A stretch of DNA of 64,000 bases from Sphingobacteriales bacterium (GCA_004144175.1 SEFT01000001.1:267265-331264); one strand, 5' to 3'; numbered from the stretch's first letter, positions 1 to 8,586 are shown. Numbers and translations: made by a program. Notes: generated by a model from the sequence alone, not told the origin.

Positions 1-1142
1 GCCTTACGTGCATCCGTAGTCACAAATTCAGCAACCGCATTGAATGTTACACGCTCAAATGGCTTGTAAGATATGCCTGCTGTAAATACGCCACGGTCAG
101 CATCGGGTAGTTCCGGCGTCACATAACCATTGCGTACAGGAGAACGATCCCATGCAGCGCCGATCATGCCGGCCAGTCTATCGCTGAAGTCGTAATTAGC
201 GCCGCCACGTACAGCAAATGTTGTGCGGTAGTTGCGAGGCGAGCGTGTGTCTCTTATAGCAGGTTGCTCAAAATCAAAAGCAAGTTCTTTGTAAGCACCC
301 CAGCCGGTCACGTTCACGTCAGCCGTGAGTGTCAGGTTATCGTTTGCTTTGAAACCGATACCAGCTGACACCACCTGTGGCAAAGGCAGTGTGGTAGAGA
401 AGACAGTGTAAGGGAAGCTTGCAGAAACCGAAGGCGGTACGCTGAAACGCGCATAACCGCGGTTTACCTTCATATTAACCTGTGAGCGGTAAGTAAGACC
501 TATTTGTACTCTTTCAGACGCCGTCCAATGTACACCCAGGTTGAATCCCCAGCCTTTACCATCGCCTTTGAACTCAACATTGCCGTCTGATAAATTTTCG
601 TTAGTTAATGGTACTGCACGATGCATTTCCATATTGCCCATCGCATATATGAGGCCACCACCTACAGAGACGGCATCGCTTATTTTGTAGCTGATGGTAG
701 GCTGTATGAAAACGCTCTTCAGCGTTATATCCTGCACCAGGTAACGGCCCGCCCAGTTGTTGCCCCAGTTGATGCCTGTGCCAAATGGAGTATAAACGCC
801 AACTCCAATATGAGTACGGCTCTTGTAAGCTATTGGCGACCCGATGTATACATTGAACGGAATGAATGTCTGTTCTTCAGCATCTGCAGTATATGTGCCG
901 GGCGACTGTACGTAACGTACTTTGGGCATGATGGCCAATGCGCTGGCATTTACCTGGAAGTTATCTATTTGCGCAAGGGCGCCGGGATTGTAAAATATAG
1001 TAGATACATCCCATGGAACGGCGGTGCCGGTGCCGCCCATAGCCAGTTGCCTGAGACCTTGTAAGTTAAGCTGGTAGCCTGCTCCGAACGATAGTGCCGA
1101 TGACAGCAGCAAGGAGCCTGTAACCAATAAATGCTTCTTCAT
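1..1142 (-). CDS. FadL/OmpP1-type outer-membrane transport protein, partial (C terminus beyond window)
   Basis: This is the N-terminal ~380 residues of an outer-membrane β-barrel of the FadL/OmpP1/TodX family, which moves hydrophobic compounds such as fatty acids across the outer membrane. It reads leftward and reaches the window edge without a stop, so the last strands are missing. The ATG at 1142 gives a signal peptide of about 20 residues ending ALSFG, then the typical mature N terminus AGYQLNLQG. The NPxxL motif of the family (FYNPGAL) lies near residue 52. Downstream segments such as GVYTPFGTGINWG and GLTYRSQVNMKVNRG are typical FadL strand and loop patterns. It is probably monocistronic: the next gene on this strand, comF, ends 110 bases upstream. 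The substrate cannot be told from the sequence. Confidence 0.88.
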   Translation of the reverse strand, partial: MKKHLLVTGSLLLSSALSFGAGYQLNLQGLRQLAMGGTGTAVPWDVSTIFYNPGALAQIDNFQVNASALAIMPKVRYVQSPGTYTADAEEQTFIPFNVYIGSPIAYKSRTHIGVGVYTPFGTGINWGNNWAGRYLVQDITLKSVFIQPTISYKISDAVSVGGGLIYAMGNMEMHRAVPLTNENLSDGNVEFKGDGKGWGFNLGVHWTASERVQIGLTYRSQVNMKVNRGYARFSVPPSVSASFPYTVFSTTLPLPQVVSAGIGFKANDNLTLTADVNVTGWGAYKELAFDFEQPAIRDTRSPRNYRTTFAVRGGANYDFSDRLAGMIGAAWDRSPVRNGYVTPELPDADRGVFTAGISYKPFERVTFNAVAEFVTTDARK

Positions 1143-1252
1143 AAGTGTTGTTTTGTATGAATCGATCGTATGCTATACGGTAAAAATTGGCATTAAGATA
1201 GCGTGTATAACACTAAAAAGCAATAAGCAGATTTTTGCAGGAAAGAAAAAGC

Positions 1253-1948
1253 CTATACGGCTATGCCTACGGTGGCTATACTGATGCGTACACCGGGTGC
1301 ATTTAGCAGCGCAAGAGCACAAGATTCGAGGGTGGCGCCGGTGGTAAGTACATCGTCTATGAGCAGCAGGTGTTTGCCTTTTATTTTTTCGGCATCCTTT
1401 ACTGCAAAGGCTTCCTGTACGTTCGCGATGCGTTCTTCCCTTGATTTCTGTGTTTGGCTTTCGGTATTGCGGATGCGTTCAAGCGCATTGGGAAGGGTCG
1501 GTACGGCCAGTACATCGCTCATGCCCTCGGCTATGATGATACTTTGGTTGTAGCCCCGGAGTTTTTCCTTATCGGGGTGTAGTGGAACCGGTATAATGGC
1601 GTCTATACTGTTGGCCCAGCCGGTTTGCTTCAGGTCGTAAGCCAGCTGAAGGCCCAGGAATGTGCCGATTTCTTTACGGTCGTTATACTTTAGCTCATGT
1701 AGCAGATGCTGCAACAGGCCTTCGCCGGTAAAGTAGGCAAGCGATGTTGCCTTCTCAAAAGGGAAACGGCCTGCAAATCTTAATATAGTCTCGTTCTCGG
1801 GTAGGTGATGATAGGCTGTGCGTGGCAGGTAATAGACATTACAGTTAAGACATAATATGTCTTCCTCTGGCAGCAGCGGTTTGTTGCACCCGGCGCAGAG
1901 TCTTGGGAATAATAAATGAGTAAGTCCTTCGGCTATCTGTTGAAGCAT
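1253..1948 (-). CDS. comF: ComF family phosphoribosyltransferase-like protein
   Basis: ComF-family proteins combine a zinc ribbon with a type I phosphoribosyltransferase fold and are linked to DNA uptake and recombination after uptake. The N terminus has four cysteines (C18, C21, C33, C36) in the order CAGC...CLNC. The PRPP-loop motif LLIDDVLTTGAT lies near residues 195-206, and a pocket motif AIIPVPLHPDKEKLRGYNQS lies mid-protein. The length of 231 residues is normal. The gene starts 8 bases after the radA stop on the same strand, so the two are probably co-transcribed as radA-comF, which fits a shared role in handling incoming DNA. The biochemical activity of ComF is not settled. The family call is secure and the role is inferred. 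Confidence 0.9.
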   Translation of the reverse strand: MLQQIAEGLTHLLFPRLCAGCNKPLLPEEDILCLNCNVYYLPRTAYHHLPENETILRFAGRFPFEKATSLAYFTGEGLLQHLLHELKYNDRKEIGTFLGLQLAYDLKQTGWANSIDAIIPVPLHPDKEKLRGYNQSIIIAEGMSDVLAVPTLPNALERIRNTESQTQKSREERIANVQEAFAVKDAEKIKGKHLLLIDDVLTTGATLESCALALLNAPGVRISIATVGIAV

Positions 1949-1956
1949 ATGGTAGT

Positions 1957-3330
1957 TTAGAAAAGCAAACGGTAAACGTCTTCTACCTTATTCACTGTTT
2001 TTATCTTTATGCTATAGTTTTCTTTGTTTAATCCTTTGGCATTAGCCTTGGGTATAAAGATGGCATCCATACCCAGCTTATCGGCTTCGGCAATGCGTTG
2101 GTCTATGCGGTTGACAGCGCGTATCTCACCCGACAGGCCTATCTCGCCCACCAAGCATATATTAGATGGCAGCGCTTTGTCCTCGTAAGATGATAACAGC
2201 GCACACACTACAGCCAGCTCTATGGACGGATCTTCGATCTTTAATCCGCCAGCAATATTTACAAACACGTCTTTAGCACCAAAATGAAATCCGCCTCTTT
2301 TTTCCAATACAGCCAGAAGCAGTTGCAGTCTGCGTAGATCGAGCCCGCTTACAGTACGTTGCGGCGTACCATATACAGCTTGTGTAGCCAATGCCTGCAC
2401 TTCTATCATTAACGGACGGAGACCTTCCATAGTAGAAGCGATAGCTATACCGCTAAGCGGTTCGTCGTGCTGCGATAGTAATATTTCCGATGGATTGGAG
2501 ACTGGGCGCATGCCCTGGCTTACCATTTCGTATATCCCCAGCTCCGATGTAGAACCAAAGCGGTTCTTGATAGTTCTCAATATTCGGTAGGCGTAGTGGC
2601 GGTCACCCTCGAACTGCAGCACCGTGTCTACCATATGCTCCAGTATCTTAGGGCCGGCTATGGAACCTTCTTTGGTAATATGCCCAATGATGCAAACAGG
2701 TGTGTTGGTAGCTTTAGCGAAGCGTTGCAACTCTGCCGCGCATTCGCGCACCTGCGACACACTGCCTGCTGCCGATTCTACATAGGGTGATTCCAGCGTC
2801 TGTATAGAATCGATAATGATGTACTGCGGACGTATCTTTTTTATCTCCTGAAATATAGTACCCGTATCGGTAGCAGTAAGTAGGTATAGGTTATTGTTCG
2901 TGATGCCGATACGCTCGGCGCGTAGCTTTATTTGTTGGGCGCTTTCCTCACCCGATACATATAGCGTAGTAATATTCTTCCATTGAAGGGCGCATTGCAG
3001 GAAGAGTGTAGATTTACCGATGCCCGGCTCTCCGGCAACAAGCGTTACGCAACCTGGTACTACACCACCACCCATTACCCTGTTCAGCTCCGCATCAGGT
3101 GTCATCATCCTGCGCTCTTCCGTAGTTGTTACTTCGTCTATCTTTTGCGCTTTCCTGTTTATCTTATCATCCTCATCATCCCATCTTGCATTCTTGTTTG
3201 CCTTATCGTCGCGTTGTATCACCTCTTCTACAAATGAGTTCCATGCACCGCATGAAGGGCACTTGCCGGTCCATTTTGGTGTTTCATATCCGCACTGCTG
3301 ACAAAAAAATGCGCTCTTAACTTTTGCCAT
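1957..3330 (-). CDS. radA: DNA repair protein RadA (Sms)
   Basis: RadA is a RecA-related, DnaB-like ATPase that promotes branch migration of recombination intermediates. All family landmarks are present in its 457 residues: a C4 zinc finger (C10, C13, C24, C27), Walker A GEPGIGKST at 100-108, Walker B IIIDSI at 171-176, the RadA-specific KNRFG motif at 255-259, and a C-terminal Lon-protease-like domain (about 290-457) with the usual GEIGLSGEIRAV stretch. The start at 3330 is set by the conserved MAKVKSAFFCQQCG opening. It heads a probable radA-comF operon. A hairpin followed by a T-rich run lies in its leader about 20 bases before the start codon, so transcription attenuation is possible; see the separate entries. 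Confidence 0.96.
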   Translation of the reverse strand: MAKVKSAFFCQQCGYETPKWTGKCPSCGAWNSFVEEVIQRDDKANKNARWDDEDDKINRKAQKIDEVTTTEERRMMTPDAELNRVMGGGVVPGCVTLVAGEPGIGKSTLFLQCALQWKNITTLYVSGEESAQQIKLRAERIGITNNNLYLLTATDTGTIFQEIKKIRPQYIIIDSIQTLESPYVESAAGSVSQVRECAAELQRFAKATNTPVCIIGHITKEGSIAGPKILEHMVDTVLQFEGDRHYAYRILRTIKNRFGSTSELGIYEMVSQGMRPVSNPSEILLSQHDEPLSGIAIASTMEGLRPLMIEVQALATQAVYGTPQRTVSGLDLRRLQLLLAVLEKRGGFHFGAKDVFVNIAGGLKIEDPSIELAVVCALLSSYEDKALPSNICLVGEIGLSGEIRAVNRIDQRIAEADKLGMDAIFIPKANAKGLNKENYSIKIKTVNKVEDVYRLLF

Positions 3331-3350
3331 ATGATTAGCCTAAGGTATTA

Positions 3351-3388
3351 AAAAGAAAAAAGAGCCATCGGAAGAATCCGGCGGCTCT
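3351..3388 (-). terminator. intrinsic terminator-like hairpin inside the radA 5' leader
   Basis: Two 12-base arms (3361-3372 and 3377-3388) pair around the loop 3373-3376. On the leftward strand they form AGAGCC..CGGA pairing, with one wobble and one mismatch. The hairpin is followed on the leftward strand by a T-rich run (TTTTTTCTTTTT) ending near 3351, and the radA ATG lies 20 bases further on. The poly-T lies only on this side, so the element acts leftward. No other leftward gene precedes it in the 390-base gap, so it either attenuates radA or ends a short leader RNA. Confidence 0.55.
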
Positions 3389-3421
3389 TACTTACTAACC
3401 CATTAAATTCACAACTTGATA

Positions 3422-3429
3422 CAAATGTA
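3422..3429 (-). promoter_or_regulatory. candidate -7 box for the radA leader
   Basis: The leftward strand reads TACATTTG here, matching the Bacteroidota -7 consensus TAnnTTTG. A run of T, but not a clean TTTG, lies 19 bases upstream. Transcription would begin near 3415 and run through the hairpin at 3361-3388 before reaching radA. The box matches well and the -33 element is weak. Confidence 0.45.
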
Positions 3430-3719
3430 GCAAACACCCCTCGGTTAAAAAAATGGAATTAGTACAACCGCTTATTTATTTTTTATATATTTTAAAATAA
3501 ATTAATTGATATTTGACTCGTCCGCCATGTGTAGTCGGTTTATGTGTATAATAAGCATACGTTAATTAAAGAACTTATGCATTGAATATTTTGCAATTCA
3601 TAAAATTACGTTCTAAAATATTTTATCTTTTTATATCCAACTGTGAATTTTAGTGGAGGGTATGATATTTGAGCAACCTCTAGCTGTATTTTGCATTATC
3701 ATTTCAACCAAAACATATT

Positions 3720-5450
3720 ATGGAATTAACTGCTCCGACAGAGAAGGTAAAACGCGATTTTCTGCCTGAAGATTTCCAGGTAAAGACATGGGACGAACTT
3801 CAGCCCTATTTTGAAGATCTGAAAGGCCGTAGCATTAACAGCAAGGAAGAACTGGAAAAGTGGCTGAAAGACCTGAGCGAACTGGAAGCGGTAATAAGCG
3901 AAGATGCCAGCTGGCGTCAAATACGCATGACCTGCGATACGACGAATAAAGAGTTTGAAGACGCATTTACCTACTTCTGCCTGGAGATAGAGCCAAAGAT
4001 GAAACCATACTTCTTTGAGCTGAATAATAAGCTGCTGGCATCACCGTACACAAAAGAGCTGGATAAGAGCATGTACTTCCCCTACCTGCGCAGCGTGGAG
4101 AATGCTGTGCAGCTGTACCGCGAGGAAAATGTGCCTATACAAGCTGAATTGAGTGTACTGGCCCAGAACTACGGCAGCATATCAGGCAAGATGACCGTAA
4201 CCATCGATGGGCAGGAGTACACGCTACAGCAGGCAGCCCGTTTCCTGCAAAGCCCTGACCGCAACCTGCGCGAAAAAACTTTCAGAGCTGTAGCAGAGCG
4301 CCGCATGCAGGATAAAGATCAACTAAACGAACTATTTAATAAGCTGCTGGAACGCCGCCAACAGGTAGCGCTTAATGCAGGGTTTAAAAACTACCGCGAT
4401 TATAAATTCCGCGAACTCGGTCGCTTCGACTATACACCCGAGGACTGCTTTGCATTTCACACTGCCGTGCGTGAGCACATAATGCCACTGCAAAAAATGC
4501 TGGTGGAGCATAGGCAAAGAAGGCTGGGGCTTGAAAGAATGAGGCCATGGGATACCGATGCAGAGCCTGTAGGTACAGAGCCGCTCCATCCGTTTGAAAC
4601 AGGGCAGGAACTGGCTGATAAAGCAATCGAAACGTTCAGCCGACTGCGCCCATACTTTGCCAACTGTCTGAAGACGATGGTGCAAATGAATCGCTTGGAC
4701 TTAGAAAGCAGGAAAGGGAAAGCGCCGGGCGGCTACAACTGCCCGCTGGCGGAGACTGGTGTGCCGTTCATCTTTATGAATGCAGCAGGCACCATGGGCG
4801 ACCTTACTACTATGATGCACGAGGGTGGCCACGCGGTACACTCGTTCTTATCGCACCGGCTGCCACTGTCATCGTTTAAAGAGTACCCGATGGAGATAGC
4901 AGAACTGGCCAGCATGAGCATGGAGCTGTTCACTATGGAGTATTGGGATGTATTCTATAAAACAGAAGAAGAGCTGCGCCGTGCACAGGTAGAAGAGCTG
5001 GAGCGCGTGATAAGTGTACTGCCATGGATAGCCACAATTGACAAATTCCAACACTGGCTGTATACTAACCCCGGCCACAGCGATAAAGACCGCGAGCTGA
5101 TATGGATGGAGATACTGAATGAGTTCTCTACCGGCATTACCGACTGGTCGGGCTTTGAGGAGTATCGCGCGCACTTCTGGCAAAAGCAATTACACCTGTT
5201 TGAAGTGCCGTTTTACTATATAGAATATGGTATAGCGCAGCTAGGTGCAGTAGCTATGTGGCGCCAGTACCGCAATAATAAAGAGCAGGCACTGGATAAT
5301 TATATGGCTGCACTAAGCCAGGGATATACCAAAACGCTGAAGGAACTGTATGAAATAGCCGGTATCAAATTTGATTTTTCACCTGCATACATTAAGGAAC
5401 TTTCTTCCTTTGTGAAGGAAGCACTGGTATCGATGGGTGTAAAAGGATAA
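3720..5450 (+). CDS. M3 family oligoendopeptidase (zinc metallopeptidase)
   Basis: The 576-residue protein belongs to the M3 (thimet oligopeptidase/PepF) metallopeptidases, which cleave short peptides, usually in the cytoplasm. The zinc motif HEGGH lies at 367-371 within MMHEGGHAVHSFLSH, and a downstream acidic stretch (MEIAELASMSMEL, around E395) supplies the probable third zinc ligand. The N-terminal two thirds are helical, as expected for the family. No signal peptide is visible. The ATG at 3720 opens directly after an AT-rich leader. The gene stands alone and ends at a strong bidirectional hairpin shared with the convergent nucleotidyltransferase gene. The family assignment is firm and the natural peptides are unknown. 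Confidence 0.93.
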   Translation: MELTAPTEKVKRDFLPEDFQVKTWDELQPYFEDLKGRSINSKEELEKWLKDLSELEAVISEDASWRQIRMTCDTTNKEFEDAFTYFCLEIEPKMKPYFFELNNKLLASPYTKELDKSMYFPYLRSVENAVQLYREENVPIQAELSVLAQNYGSISGKMTVTIDGQEYTLQQAARFLQSPDRNLREKTFRAVAERRMQDKDQLNELFNKLLERRQQVALNAGFKNYRDYKFRELGRFDYTPEDCFAFHTAVREHIMPLQKMLVEHRQRRLGLERMRPWDTDAEPVGTEPLHPFETGQELADKAIETFSRLRPYFANCLKTMVQMNRLDLESRKGKAPGGYNCPLAETGVPFIFMNAAGTMGDLTTMMHEGGHAVHSFLSHRLPLSSFKEYPMEIAELASMSMELFTMEYWDVFYKTEEELRRAQVEELERVISVLPWIATIDKFQHWLYTNPGHSDKDRELIWMEILNEFSTGITDWSGFEEYRAHFWQKQLHLFEVPFYYIEYGIAQLGAVAMWRQYRNNKEQALDNYMAALSQGYTKTLKELYEIAGIKFDFSPAYIKELSSFVKEALVSMGVKG

Positions 5451-5471
5451 ATGAGTACTTATGTATAAGAT

Positions 5472-5506
5472 AAAGGCTGTGTCAACGACACAGCCTTTAT
5501 TATTTT
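5472..5506. terminator. bidirectional hairpin between M3 peptidase and nucleotidyltransferase
   Basis: Perfect 11-base arms (AAAGGCTGTGT at 5472-5482 and its complement at 5488-5498) enclose the loop CAACG and are followed rightward by ATTATTTTT. The arms end just before the stop codon of the convergent leftward gene, so it probably terminates the M3 peptidase transcript and may serve both. Confidence 0.8.
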
Positions 5507-6225
5507 TCTTCGGTGCTGAAAAGATAGCCCGCCTGCTCAAGTGTTTCGGGCTTGCCTACATCTATGAAGATATTGCCGGTATGATCAAAGGCTTTGATGA
5601 CATTGGTCTTTGCGAAATGGAGATACACATCTATCATCGAGAACTTGCCCTGAAATGGCATCTGAAGAATAGACGGCGATAATACCTGCACACCGCTAAA
5701 TGCAAATGGCTGCATCCAGGTTACTTCGCGCGATATGCGCTGCTCGCCGGTTTTGCTGTTAGACCAGCCGCAAAGTAATTTGTGCTCATCGAACAGCAAA
5801 TGGCGCGACGAGTTACGGTTCATTACGGCAAGTGTAGCCATAGAATCGCTTTCCTTATGGGCTTCTATCATCTTGCCCAGGTCAAGATTGGTAAGGACAT
5901 CGACATTCATTACTACAAATGGCTCACTGCCTTCAAAGTACCAGCCGGCCTTCTTTAAGCCGCCACCGGTTTCCAGTACAAAGTCGCGCTCGTCCGATAT
6001 AGTTACCCAACTACCAAAGCCGCTGTTGTCAGCTATCACATCTTCTATCTGGTCGGCAAAGTGATGTACGTTAACAATGATATCCTCGATGCCAAACCGC
6101 TTGAGGTATCGTATGCTGTGCTCCAGCAGGGTCTTGTCATTAACCTCGGCCAATGCCTTAGGGTGGTGGTCTGTAAAGGGCTTAAGCCGGGTGCCAAGGC
6201 CGGCAGCGAATATCATTGCTTTCAT
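5500..6225 (-). CDS. sugar-1-phosphate nucleotidyltransferase family protein (MurU-like)
   Basis: The protein has 241 residues of the Rossmann-like NTP-transferase fold that joins a nucleotide to a sugar-1-phosphate. The signature GLGTRLKPFTDHHPKAL at residues 9-25 binds the nucleotide triphosphate, and MNVDVLTN near residue 110 carries the metal-binding aspartate. The short length without a C-terminal β-helix resembles MurU, which makes UDP-MurNAc in peptidoglycan recycling, and short mannose-1-phosphate guanylyltransferase-like enzymes. A phosphotransferase partner (AmgK-like), which often accompanies MurU, is not adjacent, so the sugar substrate is not established. The gene is alone and convergent with the M3 peptidase. 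Confidence 0.85.
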   Translation of the reverse strand: MKAMIFAAGLGTRLKPFTDHHPKALAEVNDKTLLEHSIRYLKRFGIEDIIVNVHHFADQIEDVIADNSGFGSWVTISDERDFVLETGGGLKKAGWYFEGSEPFVVMNVDVLTNLDLGKMIEAHKESDSMATLAVMNRNSSRHLLFDEHKLLCGWSNSKTGEQRISREVTWMQPFAFSGVQVLSPSILQMPFQGKFSMIDVYLHFAKTNVIKAFDHTGNIFIDVGKPETLEQAGYLFSTEEK

Positions 6226-6350
6226 CTGCTAAATCGTCTTAGTCTGATTATCACAAAAATTAATCCATAATCCTCTGTTCCCTATGTACTGTCAAAAATA
6301 AGTGTTGTATGGCAAAAGCTGCCAATGTAATGAGATGCGCCGTTTTTGTT

Positions 6351-6381
6351 TTTGAAAGCCGGTAATTGGCTGTTACTTTTG
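6351..6381 (+). promoter_or_regulatory. Bacteroidota-type promoter of the PfkB kinase gene
   Basis: TTTG at 6351-6354 and TACTTTTG at 6374-6381 are separated by exactly 19 bases, matching the TTTG-N19-TAnnTTTG consensus of the primary Bacteroidota sigma factor. Transcription would begin around 6388, giving a leader of about 13 bases before the ATG at 6401. Confidence 0.75.
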
Positions 6382-6400
6382 CTGCAAATTTTATTTCAAT

Positions 6401-7324
6401 ATGTCATTGATCGTAGTAGGCACCATGGCCTTCGATGCGCTGGAGACCCCTTTCGGTAAAGTAGACCGCATCATTGGCGGCTCGGCTACTTATGTAGCAT
6501 GGTCGGCTTCCAATTTTTATAAAGACATCAAGCAAGTATCTATCATCGGCGGTGATTTTCCGCAGGATGAAATGGATAAGCTGGCAAAGCGCGGTGTGAA
6601 CTTCGACGGAGTAGAAGTGGTGAAAGATGGTAAGAGCTTCTTCTGGAGTGGCCGCTACCATATGGATATGAACACGCGCGATACACTGGTGACTGACCTG
6701 AACGTACTGGCGCAGTTCAACCCAAAGTTGCCGGATGCTTATCAGGACTGCGAGTTCCTGATGCTGGGTAACCTGGCACCTGCCGTACAGATCAGCGTGA
6801 TAAATCAGCTGAAGAAACGCCCGAAGCTGATCGTAATGGATACGATGAACTTCTGGATGGAAATAGCGCTGGATGAATTGAAGCAGGCGCTGACCATGGT
6901 AGATGTACTGATGGTGAACGACAGCGAAGCACGCCAGCTAAGCGGCGAATACTCGCTGGTAAAAGCGGCTGCCAAGATACAGGCGATGGGTCCTAAGTAT
7001 ATCATCATTAAGAAAGGTGAGCATGGTGCACTGCTGTTCCACGATAAGAATGTATTTTTTGCCCCGGCGCTGCCGCTCGAAGATGTATTTGACCCTACAG
7101 GTGCAGGCGATACCTTCGCAGGTGGCTTCATTGGCCATATAGCACGTACCAAAGACATCTCTTTCGAGAACATGAAGACAGCCATCATTGTTGGTTCGGC
7201 TATGGCTTCTTTCTGCGTAGAGAAATTTGGCCCATCGCGCCTGCAAGAACTGAAGATGGACGAGATAGAAGAGCGTATGGAAGAATTTGTAGAGCTGGTG
7301 AATTTTGATATTAATCTGGTGTAA
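6401..7324 (+). CDS. PfkB family carbohydrate kinase
   Basis: The protein of 307 residues belongs to the ribokinase/PfkB superfamily, which phosphorylates sugars or nucleosides using ATP. The C-terminal signature DPTGAGDTFAGG starts at residue 231, with D237 as the likely catalytic base and GAGD forming the anion hole. The N terminus carries the substrate-side motif GGSATYVAWSA near residue 27. Proteins of this close type are conserved in Bacteroidota as generic sugar kinases, and the substrate cannot be read from the sequence. It has its own consensus promoter and an intrinsic terminator, so it is probably monocistronic. Confidence 0.9.
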   Translation: MSLIVVGTMAFDALETPFGKVDRIIGGSATYVAWSASNFYKDIKQVSIIGGDFPQDEMDKLAKRGVNFDGVEVVKDGKSFFWSGRYHMDMNTRDTLVTDLNVLAQFNPKLPDAYQDCEFLMLGNLAPAVQISVINQLKKRPKLIVMDTMNFWMEIALDELKQALTMVDVLMVNDSEARQLSGEYSLVKAAAKIQAMGPKYIIIKKGEHGALLFHDKNVFFAPALPLEDVFDPTGAGDTFAGGFIGHIARTKDISFENMKTAIIVGSAMASFCVEKFGPSRLQELKMDEIEERMEEFVELVNFDINLV

Positions 7325-7350
7325 AGATCTAAACGAACATTTATCTTTTG

Positions 7351-7381
7351 AAGAGCACTCTAGAGAGTGCTCTTATTATTT
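7351..7381 (+). terminator. intrinsic terminator after the PfkB kinase
   Basis: Ten-base perfect arms AAGAGCACTC (7351-7360) and GAGTGCTCTT (7365-7374) enclose the loop TAGA and are followed by ATTATTT. Its position 27 bases after the kinase stop fits termination of that transcript. It also argues against the GTG at 7367, inside the hairpin, as the next gene's start. Confidence 0.8.
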
Positions 7382-7396
7382 CTGCTAATTCAATGT

Positions 7397-7978
7397 ATGA
7401 CTACTATTCGAACCAGAAAACACTTATTCAAATTTTACGGCACTTTGTTATGTCTGCTTGTATTGTGTTTGGGTTTAGGCACACTATACTTAATAGCTTT
7501 TATCTCCATTTTTAATAGAGGACATGTACATCCGGTTAGTTATCTTCTTATGGCTGCTTCAATAGGTACGTATGCACTTGGTGCATACGCGCTACCAACG
7601 TACATAAGAGCCGCACCTACTATTGCAGTAGATCTAATGAAAATTACAATTAATAAGGAAAGTGTCTTTTGGGACGATATTGAAAATATCGTTTTTACCG
7701 GTAAGAAGCTGCACAAAATGCTATGGACTTGGCAGCGAATGGAAGGAATGACTCTTTTCTATAAAAATGGTAGTGCAATACATTTATACGATGACTACTA
7801 CCATAATCTTTGGCAGATAAACGATTTATTAGTCAGCACGTACAAGGGAATAAAATTTCAGAATCAATTCCGGTATCGAACGTTCAACTGGAAGATGAGC
7901 ATTTTGAAAAATTCAAGAATAGCCAGTTCGCTTCATTTCACGGGTTGCTCACATTGTTTTTCGGTTTTTTCTTCTTAG
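7397..7978 (+). CDS. hypothetical membrane protein, N-terminal part of a frameshifted gene
   Basis: I do not recognise this protein. From the ATG at 7397 it shows two hydrophobic segments (about residues 15-35 and 45-65), then a soluble region with WDDIENIVFTG and MTLFYKNGSAIHLYDDYY, which looks like a PH-like β-domain of bacterial membrane proteins. After about residue 152 (YKGIKF) the reading becomes unlike the upstream part. The next frame continues instead with SESIPVSNVQLEDEHFEKF and a second membrane pair, as if it were the rest of the same protein. The shift maps to the run ataaaattt near 7850-7858, where one extra A would restore a single frame. The last ~40 residues (NQFRYRTFNW onward) are therefore probably not native. 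Base composition is more AT-rich than that of its neighbours. Confidence 0.5.
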   Translation: MTTIRTRKHLFKFYGTLLCLLVLCLGLGTLYLIAFISIFNRGHVHPVSYLLMAASIGTYALGAYALPTYIRAAPTIAVDLMKITINKESVFWDDIENIVFTGKKLHKMLWTWQRMEGMTLFYKNGSAIHLYDDYYHNLWQINDLLVSTYKGIKFQNQFRYRTFNWKMSILKNSRIASSLHFTGCSHCFSVFSS

Positions 7979-8331
7979 TAATAGCTATCGCAAGTGTCAA
8001 TCTAAGTATGATATTTTTGGTTTTATTTGGTGCATTAATGTTTTTTATTCTTTCAATGCAAATGCATTTTTTCAAAGTTTCTGATAAATTCCTATTGGTT
8101 CAGAATCATAACTTTTTTTGGAGAAGGAAAATCTATCGGCTTGAAGATATTAAAGAAGCCGTTTTTGAAACGCAGTCAAAAATGCCAAATTCGTTAAGGA
8201 TTATAACAAGAGATTTTAAGCAAGGCGTATATCCCGCAGCTACTTTGAGCGATAGGACCTGGTTAGGTTTGATGGACAAGTTGGAGTCAAAGAAAATCAT
8301 TGTTCGGGATGAACTGGCAATAAGAGATTGA
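7810..8331 (+). CDS. hypothetical membrane protein, C-terminal part of the same frameshifted gene
   Basis: This frame overlaps the end of the upstream fragment and probably encodes its natural C-terminal half. After an initial stretch that is likely out of frame, it reads SESIPVSNVQLEDEHFEKF, then two hydrophobic segments (about residues 44-60 and 64-82). A second β-rich soluble part follows with FFWRRKIYRLEDIKEAVFE, which echoes the WDDIENIVF element of the upstream half. The repeated layout of membrane pair plus PH-like domain supports a duplicated architecture of roughly 310 residues when joined. The ATG at 7810 lies inside the upstream coding region and is probably not a real start. Function is unknown. 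Confidence 0.5.
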   Translation: MADKRFISQHVQGNKISESIPVSNVQLEDEHFEKFKNSQFASFHGLLTLFFGFFFLVIAIASVNLSMIFLVLFGALMFFILSMQMHFFKVSDKFLLVQNHNFFWRRKIYRLEDIKEAVFETQSKMPNSLRIITRDFKQGVYPAATLSDRTWLGLMDKLESKKIIVRDELAIRD

Positions 8332-8586
8332 CTTATCTAGTAGCTTGATTTTAAACTGCCGCACTCGTCTGCGTTTGCAACGTGAATGCCACGGTACGGC
8401 ACCTGTGACACCACACTCGCGCAAGTAATAATCCGCTGTTTTAATTGCTAATTAATCATCCCCTCCCTTTCGTCATATTTCTTCAAGTTTCCAGAAAACT
8501 ACCAAGGTGTTTTTAAAGTGCTGCGTCTATTGGTTGTAAGGGCTTATTGAAGCCTGCTATTATTTAACCAATAAACAATTTACTTT

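Larger units (their letters stand above)
3331..3719. other. AT-rich 389-base intergenic region between radA and the M3 peptidase
   Basis: The gap separates the divergent radA and M3 peptidase genes. Its radA-proximal third carries the -7 box and terminator-like hairpin listed separately. The remainder (about 3440-3719) is strongly AT-rich and holds no open frame I can support. A weak promoter-like pair (TTTG at 3668-3671 and TATTTTG at 3687-3693, spaced only 15) precedes the peptidase gene. Confidence 0.6.

Noticed and set aside
621..1064. Rightward 147-residue frame at the window start
   Set aside because: It is antisense to the FadL-type gene, which has a signal peptide and the family motifs.
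7846..7860. Programmed -1 frameshifting in the split membrane protein
   Set aside because: The run AAAATTT does not follow the X-XXY-YYZ rule, and I see no strong downstream stimulator; a one-base indel is simpler.
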